Shown here piece after piece: positions 30,476-40,345 of a stretch of 40,575 nucleotides of DNA. The translations under genes and the position numbers were made by a program. A model generated the notes under the pieces. That model saw only the letters and a list, made by a program, of their open reading frames with translations, ran no database searches and was not told where the DNA came from. Origin of the DNA: Branchiostoma floridae (taxonomy: Eukaryota > Chordata > Leptocardii > Amphioxiformes > Branchiostomatidae); the NCBI RefSeq assembly GCF_000003815.2, contig NC_049980.1, positions 4,978,804 through 5,019,378 of the forward strand, given 5' to 3'. How positions within the stretch are numbered: the first letter of the stretch is position 1; each line of letters starts with the position of its first letter.

Positions 30476-30821
30476 TAAGGCCCCCAACTGTATTGTTTGA
30501 ATCCATAACAGTGACCACTAAGTCCCTGATTCGCTACTGTGATAGCCTGCTGACCAACTGTGGTGTGTTGTAGCTGGCTACCTGTGGTGTGTGTGGTCAT
30601 AAATCCTAGGTTCTCCTCCCTCTGATCAAGGGCCTTCCAGAACATTTCTACAAGCATCCTGCCATACCCCAACACGAAAGATATTTGAGGTCGGGGTATG
30701 GTATCCTGAAGAGTGACAGGATGTGAGGCAGAAGATGGTGTAACCGGAGACTGGCAGGAAGGGAAGGTTAGTTTCATTGGCCCGGGTCCAAAGTAGGTCC
30801 CACAGGTCGGCTGGAAGATGC
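30476..30821 (-). other. Candidate reverse-strand exon, weak
   Basis: On the - strand TTCTTGTTAATTCTGTTTAG (acceptor-like, AG at 30822-30823) precedes a frame that stays open about 115 codons to TAA near 30476. Within it CCATACCCC/GGGGTATGG (30662-30670 and 30693-30701) forms a hairpin repeated at 30318-30370, which argues for repeat rather than exon. A second frame is open over the first 65 codons. No domain recognised in either. Confidence 0.2.
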
Positions 30822-30847
30822 CTAAACAGAATTAACAAGAAATTCAC

Positions 30848-31249
30848 AATGATAAAATAAACTAGAAATTCAGGAAATATATTTTACGAAGGTATGAGGT
30901 GTTCAATTTATAAATGCTTTTTCCAAGTTACTCGCCATTCTGATTGTTTGAACTGGGACATGGAATATATTATATGACCCCTTTTTTTCGATTTGCAAAC
31001 CAATTTTTGATGGCTATGTTCAAAGATACATGGACTCGGAAAATATACGCGTAGTAGAAACATAGAAGACACACAAGGACAATTATCAACACTATTGTAA
31101 CAAACGATTAACTCTAATACTAGCGTTGGCTACATTTGGCTTATAGTTGATTTTATCAAACGATTATTCTTTTAAATAATCAACTGCCTGAAGTAACTGT
31201 CCAGTTCACGAAAGGGAACAGATTCGTCAAAACAAGTTATTACATTCGC
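30848..31249. other. AT-rich upstream of promoter candidate
   Basis: No frame or repeat recognised. It changes abruptly to CG-bearing sequence near 31250. Confidence 0.35.
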
Positions 31250-31315
31250 CCGGCCCACGCTTGACACCTTGCGCATGCCCCACGCGTCGCCACTAGCTCA
31301 TGACGTCACGCGGAC
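31250..31315 (+). promoter_or_regulatory. Candidate CpG promoter with NRF1-like and CRE motifs
   Basis: TTGCGCATGCCC (31269-31280) matches most of the NRF1 consensus. CACGCGTCGCC follows, and then the full palindromic CRE TGACGTCA (31301-31308). No TATA box. These motifs are typical of TATA-less animal promoters (family knowledge). The + direction is inferred from the downstream donor. Confidence 0.45.
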
Positions 31316-31525
31316 AAGTTTACCGAACGATCTCCCCCTTCCTATCCATTCAGTCCACACAGGAAACGGTCAGGCGGCCCTCACACAATGCTCGCCCGCC
31401 CACTCCGTCACTTCACTCGGTCTCTGTGACTTCTAAGCTACAACCTACCCGCTGGAAGGTTTCCCTCGTAGGATTTGGACGGAGTAGCGGTGGCACACGT
31501 GTGAGTGTCGGTGTGAAGTTTTGTG
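31316..31525 (+). other. Candidate first exon ending in a strong donor
   Basis: C-rich, CpG-bearing sequence ends TTTTGTG followed by GTAAGTAT (donor starts at 31526). A frame of 79 codons (31300-31539) starts with the ATG overlapping the CRE and reads through the donor, so a non-coding 5' UTR exon is more plausible. An E-box CACGTG lies at 31496-31501. The transcription start is not determined. Confidence 0.4.
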
Positions 31526-32460
31526 GTAAGTATCATTAGTAGTAGAACGTTTGTTGTTGGGTCGCCTTTTTTTTGCAACGCTCGACACGGGAGTCAATTC
31601 AAGCGTGTAAGTTGAAGATTGAAATGCGCATTACCCGTTGGCGCTTTGCCAACAGTCACAACTATTATCCCTCGCTGTTTACAAAATAATGTTCGGACAT
31701 TGTTTCTGCATCAGAAGTTTATCTAAGGTGTTATCGGCACCTTTGCCACCCTGTTAGGACCAAGGGCTTTCTTAGTTGCTTTAGAGACGAGTTTTGAGAC
31801 GTGGAGTGTCTTATTGTTGGGTTGAAATTTGACGTGTCACCTTAAACGGCTTGTCAGGATGTTTGTCAGTCTTCAGGCATGGTGCCCATTGTTCGCGTAC
31901 CGGGTAACTTGTATGGCGACTCTCTTAAGTTCACGTCGGTGGTAGAACAATGCTCAATTTACGGCGCTTGAAGTGGGCGGCCTTTGTCTGTTGTAGGCCC
32001 GCCGGGTTCGTGGCTTCTTTTGACGGCCAAGAAAAGCAGTTGAGGTGCCAGTTAGGAAGAAAGGCGGCTTTTGTCGGTGGTTGTTAACTGGTGAGACACT
32101 GTAACAAAAACGTCGCAACTTGAACCTTCTGATTGCTAGTGTGATACAAACCCGTGTCGCTGAACCCTAACATAACTACGGTATATACCCGTGTTTAGAA
32201 ACGTGCTATCTTCCCCTGTTAAAAACCATGAGTGTGTCTTCTCTTGTGATAGCGCCAGAGCTGATGTTTTTGACGGACCATGTTGAGTTTTAGACAGTTT
32301 GAGGTCGTTACGAGTGATCTACAGTAACTCTACGTGTACAGGTATATAGAGTTGTCTTGAGTTACAGTTACGGAACACTTAGTTTTCAGAAAGAGACAAT
32401 CGCACGTGGCTGCGTTGGTTAGTGGTCCGTGTGATTATATCATGGTTTACTTTGGCGTGT
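31526..32460 (+). other. Possible first intron; no exon recognised
   Basis: Less AT-rich than the window average to about 32150, then AT-rich. No repeat recognised and no coding frame above about 60 codons. Could hold intronic regulatory sequence if the exon call is right. Confidence 0.3.
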
Positions 32461-32462
32461 TG

Positions 32463-32640
32463 TTACCTCCATAAAAATGGAGGTATAGTTTTCACTTTAT
32501 GTATGCGCTCGTGTTAGACAGTTATATCTTTAGAACCTCTGGGTGGATTGCGATAATATTTGGCCCGTGGGTAGGGTGCATGGGGGTACTTTTTTGGGGG
32601 GGGGGGGGTGTTTGTCTGTCCGTACCTTTAACTCAAGATC
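32463..32640 (+). repeat. Mosaic repeat family copy
   Basis: Hairpin ACCTCCATAAAAATGGAGGT, then GTATGCGCTCGTGTTAGAC, AACCTCTGGGTGGATTGCGA then TAATATTTGGCCCGTGGG. The G run at 32596-32608 follows. The terminal GGTACTGCAG module is missing. Confidence 0.7.
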
Positions 32641-33305
32641 CTTTTCATGAATTTGTATGAACTTTTGCGTGTAGTAAGTAGTTTTGAGATCCTAAAGGAA
32701 CATAGTAATTTTGGCATCTCTGGCTTTATTTTGTTGTTGTTGTTTGGGGTTGTTGGCGTTGGGACTCAAACTGGACAGTCGACTAGTCATTATTCTTTTC
32801 GGATAGATTCTAACGATTGTTTTGCCTATTTTTGCCTTTCATTATTGAATAATACCTGATTTTTATGCCCAACAATTCATAGAAAACTGTACTTCCCTTG
32901 ATGCCGAAATTTATGTCCAACGCTTATCAATTAGACTAAGTGCAGCATAAATAAAGACAACGATTACACCAAACTACCAGAAGTGCGTAACATCAATTAA
33001 GAAAGGTTAAGTGAGGAGTTAATTGCTGGAGGTATTGTGGTCTATAACGTAATGAGTTGTTCCTCACATTGTGTGGTACACCACTGAAGGTCAGGATTAT
33101 GTGCAACATCTGTTTTCTTCAAGGCTTGTCTTTTGTTTTCTTGCCACTTGCGCTGAACTGGAAGTAAGGAACTTGGAAGGTAGCAATCTTGTTCTTTTAA
33201 GATCATCAGTTGTTGGAAGAAAACTGCTGCATCAGTAGTGCGTAGTTTACTTTAATAATAGAGTGTAGATTATTTAAAGTTTGGACAATGCATGTTGGTC
33301 CCTTT
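32641..33305. other. No recognisable gene
   Basis: A 70-codon + frame (32647-32859) is without motif. Rest AT-rich. Confidence 0.35.
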
Positions 33306-33640
33306 GCTGACAAGGTTATGTTTTTGGTGTGTGTGTGCTTGTTTGTTTGTTTGTTTGTGGGCGCATAAATTGTTGTGAAAAAGTTGTGAATGGCTATTGA
33401 TGATATTTTGTATGTCGGTAAAGGTTTGTAAAAAGGAAAAAAAAAAGAATAGATTTTGGGCTCCCTAGCGGGTTTCTCTAGTAGTACATTTAAACTTTTG
33501 GTGATGACATCTCGTGTTCTAGGTAAGCTATGGCCACGATTTTTGGTTGGTAGATAGGTCTTGTGGTCGGAAAGAACGGACAAAAGTTTGGGCCCTCTGG
33601 TAGCTTTCTTCGGAACTGCAGTGGGCGTTTCATTAAGGGT
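33306..33640 (+). repeat. Mosaic repeat family copy (TG tract type)
   Basis: GCTGACAAGGTTATGTTTTT then GGTGTGTGTGTGC and GTTT repeats, GATATTTTGTATGTCGG, GGCTCCCTAGCGGGTTTC, GGCCACGATTTTTGGTTGGT then AGATAGGTCTTGTGGTCGG, and CGGAACTGCAGTGGGCGTTT. Matches 20286-20640 in order. Confidence 0.7.
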
Positions 33641-33910
33641 ATACCTTATAACGCCCTCCTACTACAACTATCGAATTCAAATACTAGATACCAGCTGTAT
33701 GTCATGATCTGAATTTTCATAAACGTACACTGAGTGGTATTATATTCTTATGGCACAAGTTATGGCACACGTGCTATTTTGACCCTGTCCTTTTAAATTT
33801 TGAATTCAGTTTACCTTTATATGATTTCTCCTTCAAATGCAAGAATCATGTAGCGTATTTAAAAAAAAATAAGTCAGCGAATACTGTCATAGAAAAACAT
33901 CGGTGATGTA
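33641..33910. other. No recognisable gene
   Basis: AT-rich, nothing recognised. Confidence 0.35.
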
Positions 33911-33913
33911 TGT

Positions 33914-34246
33914 ATGTGTGTATCTACCACGCCTGGTTCTGATCAAGAGCCACGGGCCGTCCCCATGACCCAGGCGGCTTTCGAAGGTTGTGACCCCGCC
34001 AATGCTATTAGTGCGGGTCGCTGGAAAAGAATCACTTGTTCGACGGGGGCTGAAAACTTGCTTTTCCACTCCAATGGTTCTGTGCTACATTTAGGTCGAC
34101 CAATACAACTAACAGAACCATGGGTTTGTAGAAAACCACCAGAGGATTTATTGAACTGGCTAATTGAATCGTTTTCATTTTGTGTGAGAAAAAAATGTGA
34201 TCCAGAGAAAGTAATGGCTTGTCTGCGACCTTTCTGTCTGCCCTGA
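33914..34246 (+). CDS. Hypothetical 110-codon frame, unsupported
   Basis: ATG in a low-complexity TGTATG stretch (poor start context), TGA at its end. The product would be about 110 residues with nine cysteines, no signal peptide and no domain I recognise. An overlapping reverse frame of equal length exists, which argues for chance. It lies downstream of the 31.3 kb promoter candidate, so a terminal exon is conceivable, but I see no strong acceptor. Confidence 0.15.
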   Translation: MCVSTTPGSDQEPRAVPMTQAAFEGCDPANAISAGRWKRITCSTGAENLLFHSNGSVLHLGRPIQLTEPWVCRKPPEDLLNWLIESFSFCVRKKCDPEKVMACLRPFCLP

Positions 34247-34992
34247 CCAAAAGGTCGGGTGATTTTATCAACCATTGGCGCGTGTGATTGTTTAGGATTA
34301 CTGATAAGAGCGGAGTTTTTCCATCATGGACTGATTAGGCAGCAAAAACACACGATGACAATAAACAACAACAGAGCGAATGTCAAAGATAAAGGCCACA
34401 GGAAAACAATGATCGTTGTTTTGAGTGAGGATGCAAAACATTTGGGTGGCTACTTTGCTGCGATCGCTGTGTGACCTAAAATTCTGACAGATCGCTCAAA
34501 GAATCTTGTGTGAAAAAAAAAGAGTTCTCTGAACGATTGTTGTGTTTTGTTGTCATTTTAACCTTACAAAATCACTCTTACATGTTGCATAATATTCTAA
34601 TTCTGAAATCAAGGGTAAGACAATTCCAATCTAGTCGCGGAGAGGTCGTAGAACGATCGCCGTCTGGTGGACGACCACATGGGATGGGTCCCAATAGCCA
34701 AGAAGGTTAATAAATCAACGTATCACCTTCGTATATCCTTTAAATCTAGAGAAAGTATCAGTGACAGATCTATGGAATGATCAGGTTGTTTTGAAAGCGG
34801 CGTAAGTCCGTGCACGGAACACCCTATCGTCCTACCAATCTGTCAATCACCCGATTACCGTAGTTCGTCAGAAGGGGACAAGTTTATTTGGAGACGATGT
34901 AGGTCCTGTTTGGTCAGAGTCAGAGTGGGTGTGGGGGGTGAGCTGAAGCGTTATGATAGAGGTGTGTGAGAAATAGGCTGGATATCGGAACC
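34247..34992. other. No recognisable gene
   Basis: No frame above about 70 codons. The GGTCGTAGAACGATCGCCG wording near 34644 looks like repeat debris. Confidence 0.35.
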
Positions 34993-35212
34993 TACCCTGG
35001 GAGCCAGACAGGACCGGGTAGCTAGCGAGTTTTGTTCGGGGACCCAAGGCAGATCTCACATTAGTGCTCCGGGGGAGTTAAAACCCGAAGGAATTATGGA
35101 CCTAATCGGGCTTAAACTCCCCGGGTGCTAATAGGAGATCGGCGGGCCTGGCTGTCTTGGGCCACCGAATACGACTGTCCTGGCTGCCCGATCCCGACTG
35201 GCTCCCAGGGTA
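34993..35212. mobile_element. Hairpin MITE with TACCCTGGGAGCCAG ends
   Basis: TACCCTGGGAGCCAG (34993-35007) pairs with CTGGCTCCCAGGGTA (35198-35212). The inner arms also pair: ATTAGTGCTCCGGGGGAGTT and AACTCCCCGGGTGCTAAT. Similar left-end words occur near 21932 and 22192. No coding capacity. Confidence 0.75.
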
Positions 35213-35428
35213 ATCAGAACGTCGCTCCAAACTGTAGCACTTTCGCGTTAAAATATCGCCCTTTAATGCGTCTGAGAAGGTCACAAGACCGGTCAGGGCC
35301 CGCGTGCTGTGTTCGTCGGCGAGGCAAGTTGTTTCCCGCGCCGAAGAGATTATAACTATAGCACGGCTGTCTGGTACCAGTCTACCGTGGATTGGCCAGG
35401 CTACCTTCGGGACAGGAGGGTCTTTCCA
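35213..35428. other. GC-richer spacer between two hairpins
   Basis: A 76-codon frame (35125-35355) lies partly in the preceding MITE. No domain. Confidence 0.3.
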
Positions 35429-35541
35429 CCGCCGGGGTAATCTTTCACACCCGGTAGGAGTTTTGCACGGTGAGAATTAACTCACACTGGGCAAAGTCCT
35501 ACCGGGAAATTGCTACCGGGTATGAATGATTACACCGGCGG
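35429..35541. repeat. 113-bp imperfect palindrome
   Basis: CCGCCGGGGTAATC pairs with GATTACACCGGCGG at the ends, and CACCCGGTAGGA pairs with TCCTACCGGG inside, around AATTAACTCACACTGGGC. Probably a foldback MITE. No target-site duplication found. Confidence 0.7.
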
Positions 35542-36184
35542 CTGAGAGCTACACTGGCCCCGTAGAGAGCCTACACTAACTACGGTAGGCCGTGCCACAA
35601 CAAGACTGGATTCTAGGCTATGTGGAGAGACAGAAATAGGTGGAGAGTTCACTGTTTTCCCAGGCTTCGGAATAACTGTACCACCCGTAAATTTAGCCTT
35701 ACACAAATGTACCGTGACGTGATATTGACTGGTGACCTGTTTAGAGAGAGAGGCAGGGTGAAGGAAAGGGGCTGGGTACGTTTGGAGAAGGAAGACAGGG
35801 GATGAACGTAAATAGTTTATCGGTGACGTATATGTCGCAAATCTCTTAGCTTTGAAACGCTTTACAGTTAGATTTGCTGAATTTGAAAATTCGCCACTGC
35901 CTTTGACGATTTATGTTTTGTATGATAGCTGTCATTTACACAAACATGATTTGGCCTTGTGCTAGATACATGTAGCTTTTAACAGTTATTGGAGTTCGAT
36001 ATGAAATTGTAAGATTTTACAGGTTGTTCGGTGTGATACTGTAACGTTGGTTTTATATATGTTCCCCATTTTCGTGGTTACATTTTGAACTGTACTGGTC
36101 TGTTCGTCTGTACCACCCTTGTTCAGTCGCGATCGATAGAAGGTGGTTTCTGATGGGCTGTCCGTAAAGGCACTAGGTTTAATT
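35542..36184. other. No recognisable gene
   Basis: A 61-codon + frame at 35620-35805 (Arg/Glu/Trp-rich) has no motif. Rest AT-rich. Confidence 0.35.
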
Positions 36185-36314
36185 ACTGTACAGTATGTGA
36201 TTGTATAGCGCTATCGCGAACTCAAAATCACCGCAAATACTTCATTCTCTTCCCACGTACCGCGAAACTAAATCACTTAGAATTTTCAATCAAATGCATG
36301 TACAGACGTCTGCC
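36185..36314. mobile_element. Decayed MITE (CGCGAA-TTAAA family)
   Basis: CGCTATCGCGAACTCAAAAT then CACCGC and TACCGCGAAACTAAATCAC then AAATGCATGTACAG resemble the right half of the MITE inside the SINE at 29304-29511. Confidence 0.5.
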
Positions 36315-36329
36315 GATTGTCTACAAATC

Positions 36330-36365
36330 TGATGTATTACGCCGTAGGGTGGTTAAAACAGACCG
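36330..36365 (+). repeat. Possible LINE-tail remnant
   Basis: CTGATGTATTACGCCGTAGG then GTGGTTA resembles the CTGGTGTGTTACGCCGAAGG then GCGGTTA unit of the LINE tail. Only one short match. Confidence 0.35.
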
Positions 36366-36599
36366 GTTGAACAATACAGGTTCGGTTTTAGATCTTATCA
36401 TATGATTAAAGATGACAAAGATTTATTGCAAAGACCCTTTGATCGGTCGGTTGGTACTAATTCCTACAGATAGGCATGCAGAATATTTCAAGTCACCAAA
36501 CCGAGGTCAAGGTTGTGTCCAAACGCAACGTACGACAACTCAGCAATGGCCATGTGCATGTAACTACAGTGACTGTATTACGTGTAGTATCTTCGCCAA
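36366..36599. other. No recognisable gene
   Basis: Nothing recognised. Confidence 0.3.
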
Positions 36600-36900
36600 A
36601 TAGGCCATGTTTTGGCAGTGTTTGTGTCTGTGTGCCTGTTCGTCTGTGATAACAATAAGTCAAGAATGCCTGTGAGAATGTCTTGATATTTGGTATTACA
36701 TGGGCCCTAGCGAGCTTCTGTGGTACTGCAGTGGAAACTCTGGTTTTGGGATCTCGTGGTCTGGACATTCTATGGGGACATGATTTTTGTTCGGTAGAAA
36801 GCCCCTTGGGAGAAGTCGTTAAGGTTTGGGCCACCTAGCGAGTTTTTTGGAAATGCAGGGGTTGACGGATCGTCATGATTTTTGGAATGTAAAGAATGTT
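36600..36900 (+). repeat. Mosaic repeat family copy
   Basis: TGTGTCTGTGTGCCTGTTCG tract, GATATTTGGTATTACATGGG then CCCTAGCGAGCTTC, GTGGTACTGCAGTGGAAAC, GGACATGATTTTTGTTCGGT, TTGGGCCACCTAGCGAGTTT and GGGGTTGACGGATCGTCATG. The last word recurs at about 40316. Confidence 0.65.
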
Positions 36901-36940
36901 CAGAGTTGTTTACAGGGCAATTAGCCATCACTGAACAGAG

Positions 36941-37145
36941 ATGGTGGACGGTAAAAAACTTTCTGGCACCTTTGACCAATTGCTGACGTCACGTATCCAC
37001 GTGTTGATAAGATCACATGTCCGTAATTCCCGCGAGTTTTCGTCCCGAAGTGATTGGTCTGTAGAAGGGGACAGTTTGGTCGTTGAAAATTTGATCCGTG
37101 TACACCCTAGCGTCGAAAGAAAGTTTAGCATTGTACGCGTGCTAA
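36941..37145 (+). promoter_or_regulatory. Candidate promoter-like motif cluster
   Basis: Within about 90 bases: CCAAT (36976-36980), TGACGTCA (36984-36991), E-box CACGTG (36998-37003) and inverted CCAAT ATTGG (37053-37057). An ATG in a fair context near 36941 opens a 98-codon frame that runs into the MITE at 37146, so any gene here would be interrupted. Direction and activity unknown. Confidence 0.25.
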
Positions 37146-37392
37146 AGGTGGACTCTCACTGCACCTGGGGCACCGGTGCGGCACGGTGGGGTTCGTTCAC
37201 TGCGTCACTGTTTTGTTATTTTCGCGGTTTTCAATAATTTAGATATTGCGTAATAGGCAAAAGTAGGCCTAGGATGGCCAACAAAATACACAAAACGGAG
37301 GAAAATTAGTTCTTTATCTCTGAAAATCGTTGAGCCCATCTACGAACCCCGCAGTGCCGCACCGGTGCCGAAAGTGCAGTGAGAGTCCACCT
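37146..37392 (+). mobile_element. PIF/Harbinger-like MITE, copy 2
   Basis: AGGTGGACTCTCACTGCACC pairs with GTGCAGTGAGAGTCCACCT. TAA flanks exactly (37143-37145 and 37393-37395). GGTGCGGCACGGTGGGGTTC pairs with GAACCCCGCAGTGCCGCACC. Shares its centre, inverted, with 24957-25185. Confidence 0.85.
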
Positions 37393-37395
37393 TAA

Positions 37396-37674
37396 GAGTT
37401 GTCTACTGTTTTCTATAGCTCTCTAGTCTCTACTGTGCTGCAACACACAATCTACGCGCGCCCATGACATATCCATCATCAGATAACAGTGTTAATCCCT
37501 GATTGTCCTCGGTAACACCCGAAGGTTATAACAAGTCATTAGTGATCTATTAGAGGCCTGGCCTTCGTCACAAAGTTGGGAGTGACGTGTGAGAGTGACG
37601 GCCTGTCGTAATAACTACTGTATATTCAAGTCTGTATGAGCTCTTTTTGTGTATTGACATGGCGGCCTCTAGAT
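37396..37674. other. No recognisable gene
   Basis: Nothing recognised. Confidence 0.3.
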
Positions 37675-37815
37675 TTGTCTACCACTGAAAAATCAGAACT
37701 ACTTCCGCTGTAGTACCGTAACAAGCCACTAGGTGGCCAAAAATCTAATCTTTCCAGGTCTTAGCAAGGCCTACTTGCTTACCGAATATTAGTACAATCC
37801 ATCTAGTCGTTCTCG
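37675..37815 (-). repeat. Mosaic repeat family copy, reverse strand
   Basis: On the - strand: CTCGAGAACGACTAGATGGA then TTGTACTAATATTCGGTAAG, TTTTTGGCCACCTAGTGGC and ACGGTACTACAGCGGAAGTA. Abuts the MITE that follows. Confidence 0.6.
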
Positions 37816-37820
37816 AGTTA

Positions 37821-38346
37821 GGCCACAGCAAGTAAATTTTATGGATGACATCCTCTGCAGACTGCAAAAATAGTGCGATAGGGCGAAAAAAAAACAAGAT
37901 GGGTAAAAAAAACAAGATGGCTAAATTTTAAAAAATAGGCACCATAAAGTTGTGATGACTGTTGTAAAAAGAATTCAAGGGACAAAACATGGTATGAGAG
38001 CCAACAAGGCATTCATTCCTGTATTTAAGACATGTACTGGTGTGGTAATAGTGACACTGGTATGGTAGACTGGCATCACCAACAAAGTTGGTAACCACAC
38101 TCGTAGCTTTCATAATGGTGTCACTTGTACAACTATCCAATAAGTTTTATTTCTACAACTACAGACCTGGGTACCTCGCAAGTGTCACGTGTACAAGTAC
38201 AATTATCAGGCTACAACACAATATATTTGCTCATTTTGGTACTTTATCGTCATGTTGACCATCCCTGCAGAAGAAAAAATTCTTGTTTTTTTTTCTGAAA
38301 TCAGTGCGCGCGTTGATGTCATCCATAAAATTTACTTGCTGTCGCC
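37821..38346. mobile_element. MITE, GGCCACAGCAAGTAAAT family, copy 2
   Basis: Ends GGCCACAGCAAGTAAATTTT and AAAATTTACTTGCTGTCGCC pair. TTA flanks both sides (37818-37820 and 38347-38349). The internal sequence aligns end to end with 8990-9494 in the same orientation. Confidence 0.88.
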
Positions 38347-38349
38347 TTA

Positions 38350-39012
38350 TGCTGGTCTTCTAGTTCTACACACATACATACATAATGTTACATACAAACA
38401 AACGCTACCGAAAACAAAACCTTCTTGGCGAACGTAACAAATTCTTCCCCTAATGACCCTACTACCTTGTCGTATCTTGCCAATCTCCTGGACTGAATGT
38501 ATGTTTTGATACCCTATCTCGGGCAGTAGCTGATAAGAACGTTTGTTGTTTTTCCAGCTCAATTTCTCTAGAGGTTGTTACTGACACGTTATACCAGTAA
38601 ACCCAGTCCTTAGCGACAAACAGTGAGCTTGTGAGGACTTTATCAATAGGAACATAGACAAACGGAAATATATCTGTGTTGTTGGAATGTTGTCCCAAGT
38701 TCAAGTGGCAAACTTGGTCTGTACGAGCACAGTACAGTTGAGCCAATACATATTCCCAATAGCACAAGTCTTGTGACAAATATACATTTTATAGAAGAAT
38801 TTATTGCACTACAATTGTACATGGTAGTTGTTACATCTGAGGATATATTCAAATCCATCTGTAGCATTGAGTCTCATGAGATCTGATGTACTTGATTTGA
38901 GAAATGTGAATATATCGTAATTTCATTTCTAGAACATACCATTATAAAGTTAAATTCACCTTCAATTTGCTTTTGACAAAATGGCAAAACCTTTATAATA
39001 TGTGTGCAGATA
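38350..39012. other. No firm gene; reverse frame 38462-38779
   Basis: A 105-codon reverse frame has no domain I recognise. On the - strand an AATAAA hexamer (TTTATT on + near 38800) would lie upstream of that frame, not downstream, so it does not support it. Confidence 0.3.
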
Positions 39013-39051
39013 GATGAATGAAGGGATGAATGAATAAATGAATGAATGAAT
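39013..39051. repeat. GAAT microsatellite
   Basis: Short ATGAATGA-type tract. Confidence 0.9.
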
Positions 39052-39498
39052 AGGAACTATTTCAGCAGAGCATACTTATCATCTGTTTGCAAGACGATTT
39101 CACAAATTTCTCCACAAACTTATATAACGTTATATATTATATATAGAGAGAAATTCAGGCTACAGTTTTGGTGAGTTATTTCAAACTTTTGTACAAACAC
39201 AAATGGAACACATGCTGAGAACCTTACAATTTGTGCAGGGTGCCCCCCTCCCACACCTTGACTTTGACTGTTAAGAAAATGAACAATGTTTCTAAGAAGA
39301 ACTTGGCCGGTATTACACCGAGTTGTTGCAGGGATGGTACACTCATCAACTCGTGAAGGTCATACGATCTCACTCGTGAAGGTCATACGTACTCACGAAA
39401 GTAGGTCAGCCCCCATGACCTTCACTAACCTTGACACAAATAGCTGCAACATGTTTGAGGGTCTCGGACATGACTGGGCAAACTTAAGCTTCCTCTTG
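39052..39498. other. No gene; short tandem duplication
   Basis: ACTCGTGAAGGTCATACG occurs twice in a row near 39350-39390, and CATGACCTTCAC nearby is its partial complement. Nothing else recognised. Confidence 0.4.
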
Positions 39499-39732
39499 TA
39501 ACACTACTTCACCTTTATCCGTGGGGTAACCTATATGCGTTGTTTGTTTTTCAATGGGTTATTTAGGGATATCAAGTCGACGGACGGTGGTTTCAAAGTA
39601 CAATATTATTATATTAAAAACATTACATTTTGATATAACAACGGATATAGGTTACCCAATTAATTAACACTACTGCATTTTGATATAACAACGGATATAG
39701 GCTACCCTGAGGATAAAGGTGAACTAGCGTTA
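39499..39732. mobile_element. MITE with CACCTTTATCC ends and internal duplication
   Basis: TAACACTACTTCACCTTTAT then CCGTGGGGTAACCTATATGC and GTTG pair with CAACGGATATAGGCTACCCT then GAGGATAAAGGTGAACTAGC and GTTA. The right-end block CATTTTGATATAACAACGGA then TATAGG is present twice, about 51 bases apart, so the right end was duplicated. A fragment lies at 22654-22745. Confidence 0.8.
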
Positions 39733-40084
39733 TGGTTTTGAACACTTTCACATGTGTACTAACACAAGGGGTCATTGCCATTGGCATTGGCATACAGCTC
39801 CACACCTGCTAGACCCATAGTATGGAGGTGCCAACGTCACCTGGTGTGACAGCGGCATGAGACAGGAAATTCACGGGGTTTCAGATAATGAAGAAACCGT
39901 AGCAGGCATCAAATGTGGATATTCCTTGGATGGTTTCCTCGTTGTTGACAAATTCTCAAGCTATTTTGGACATCTTCAACCCAAAGAAAATGCACTCTCT
40001 GGCAGATTATCTGAGGGATTAATAGTTTATTCAGTATGTAGTAGTACACTCAGGTACAAATACACTTTTTTATGCATCGTGTAA
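39733..40084. other. No recognisable gene
   Basis: A 75-codon + frame (39857-40084) without motif. Nothing else recognised. Confidence 0.3.
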
Positions 40085-40345
40085 TTTGTGGGTAGGGGTC
40101 TAGAAAACGGAGGTTAGTTCGAGGATGGAACACCAAGCGGCTCTCAAAGGTACTGCAGGGAGACTTTCGGTTTTGATTTCTCGCACTGTGGACACGCTGT
40201 GGACCTGAGTTTTCAGTTGTTGGTACCTCTCAGAGAGTAAGTGTTGTAAGTTTGAGTTTACCCCCAAGCCCCCCTAGCGGCTGGCTTTCAAGGAGTACCT
40301 GTATAACTCAAGAAAGGGTTGACGGATCGTTATGCTCAATTTGCG
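40085..40345 (+). repeat. Mosaic repeat family copy
   Basis: AAAGGTACTGCAGGGAGAC, TCGCACTGTGGACACGCTGT, GTTGTTGGTACCTCTCAGAG, CCCCCTAGCGGCTGGCTTTC and GGGTTGACGGATCGTTATG occur in the order seen at 36600-36900. Confidence 0.6.
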
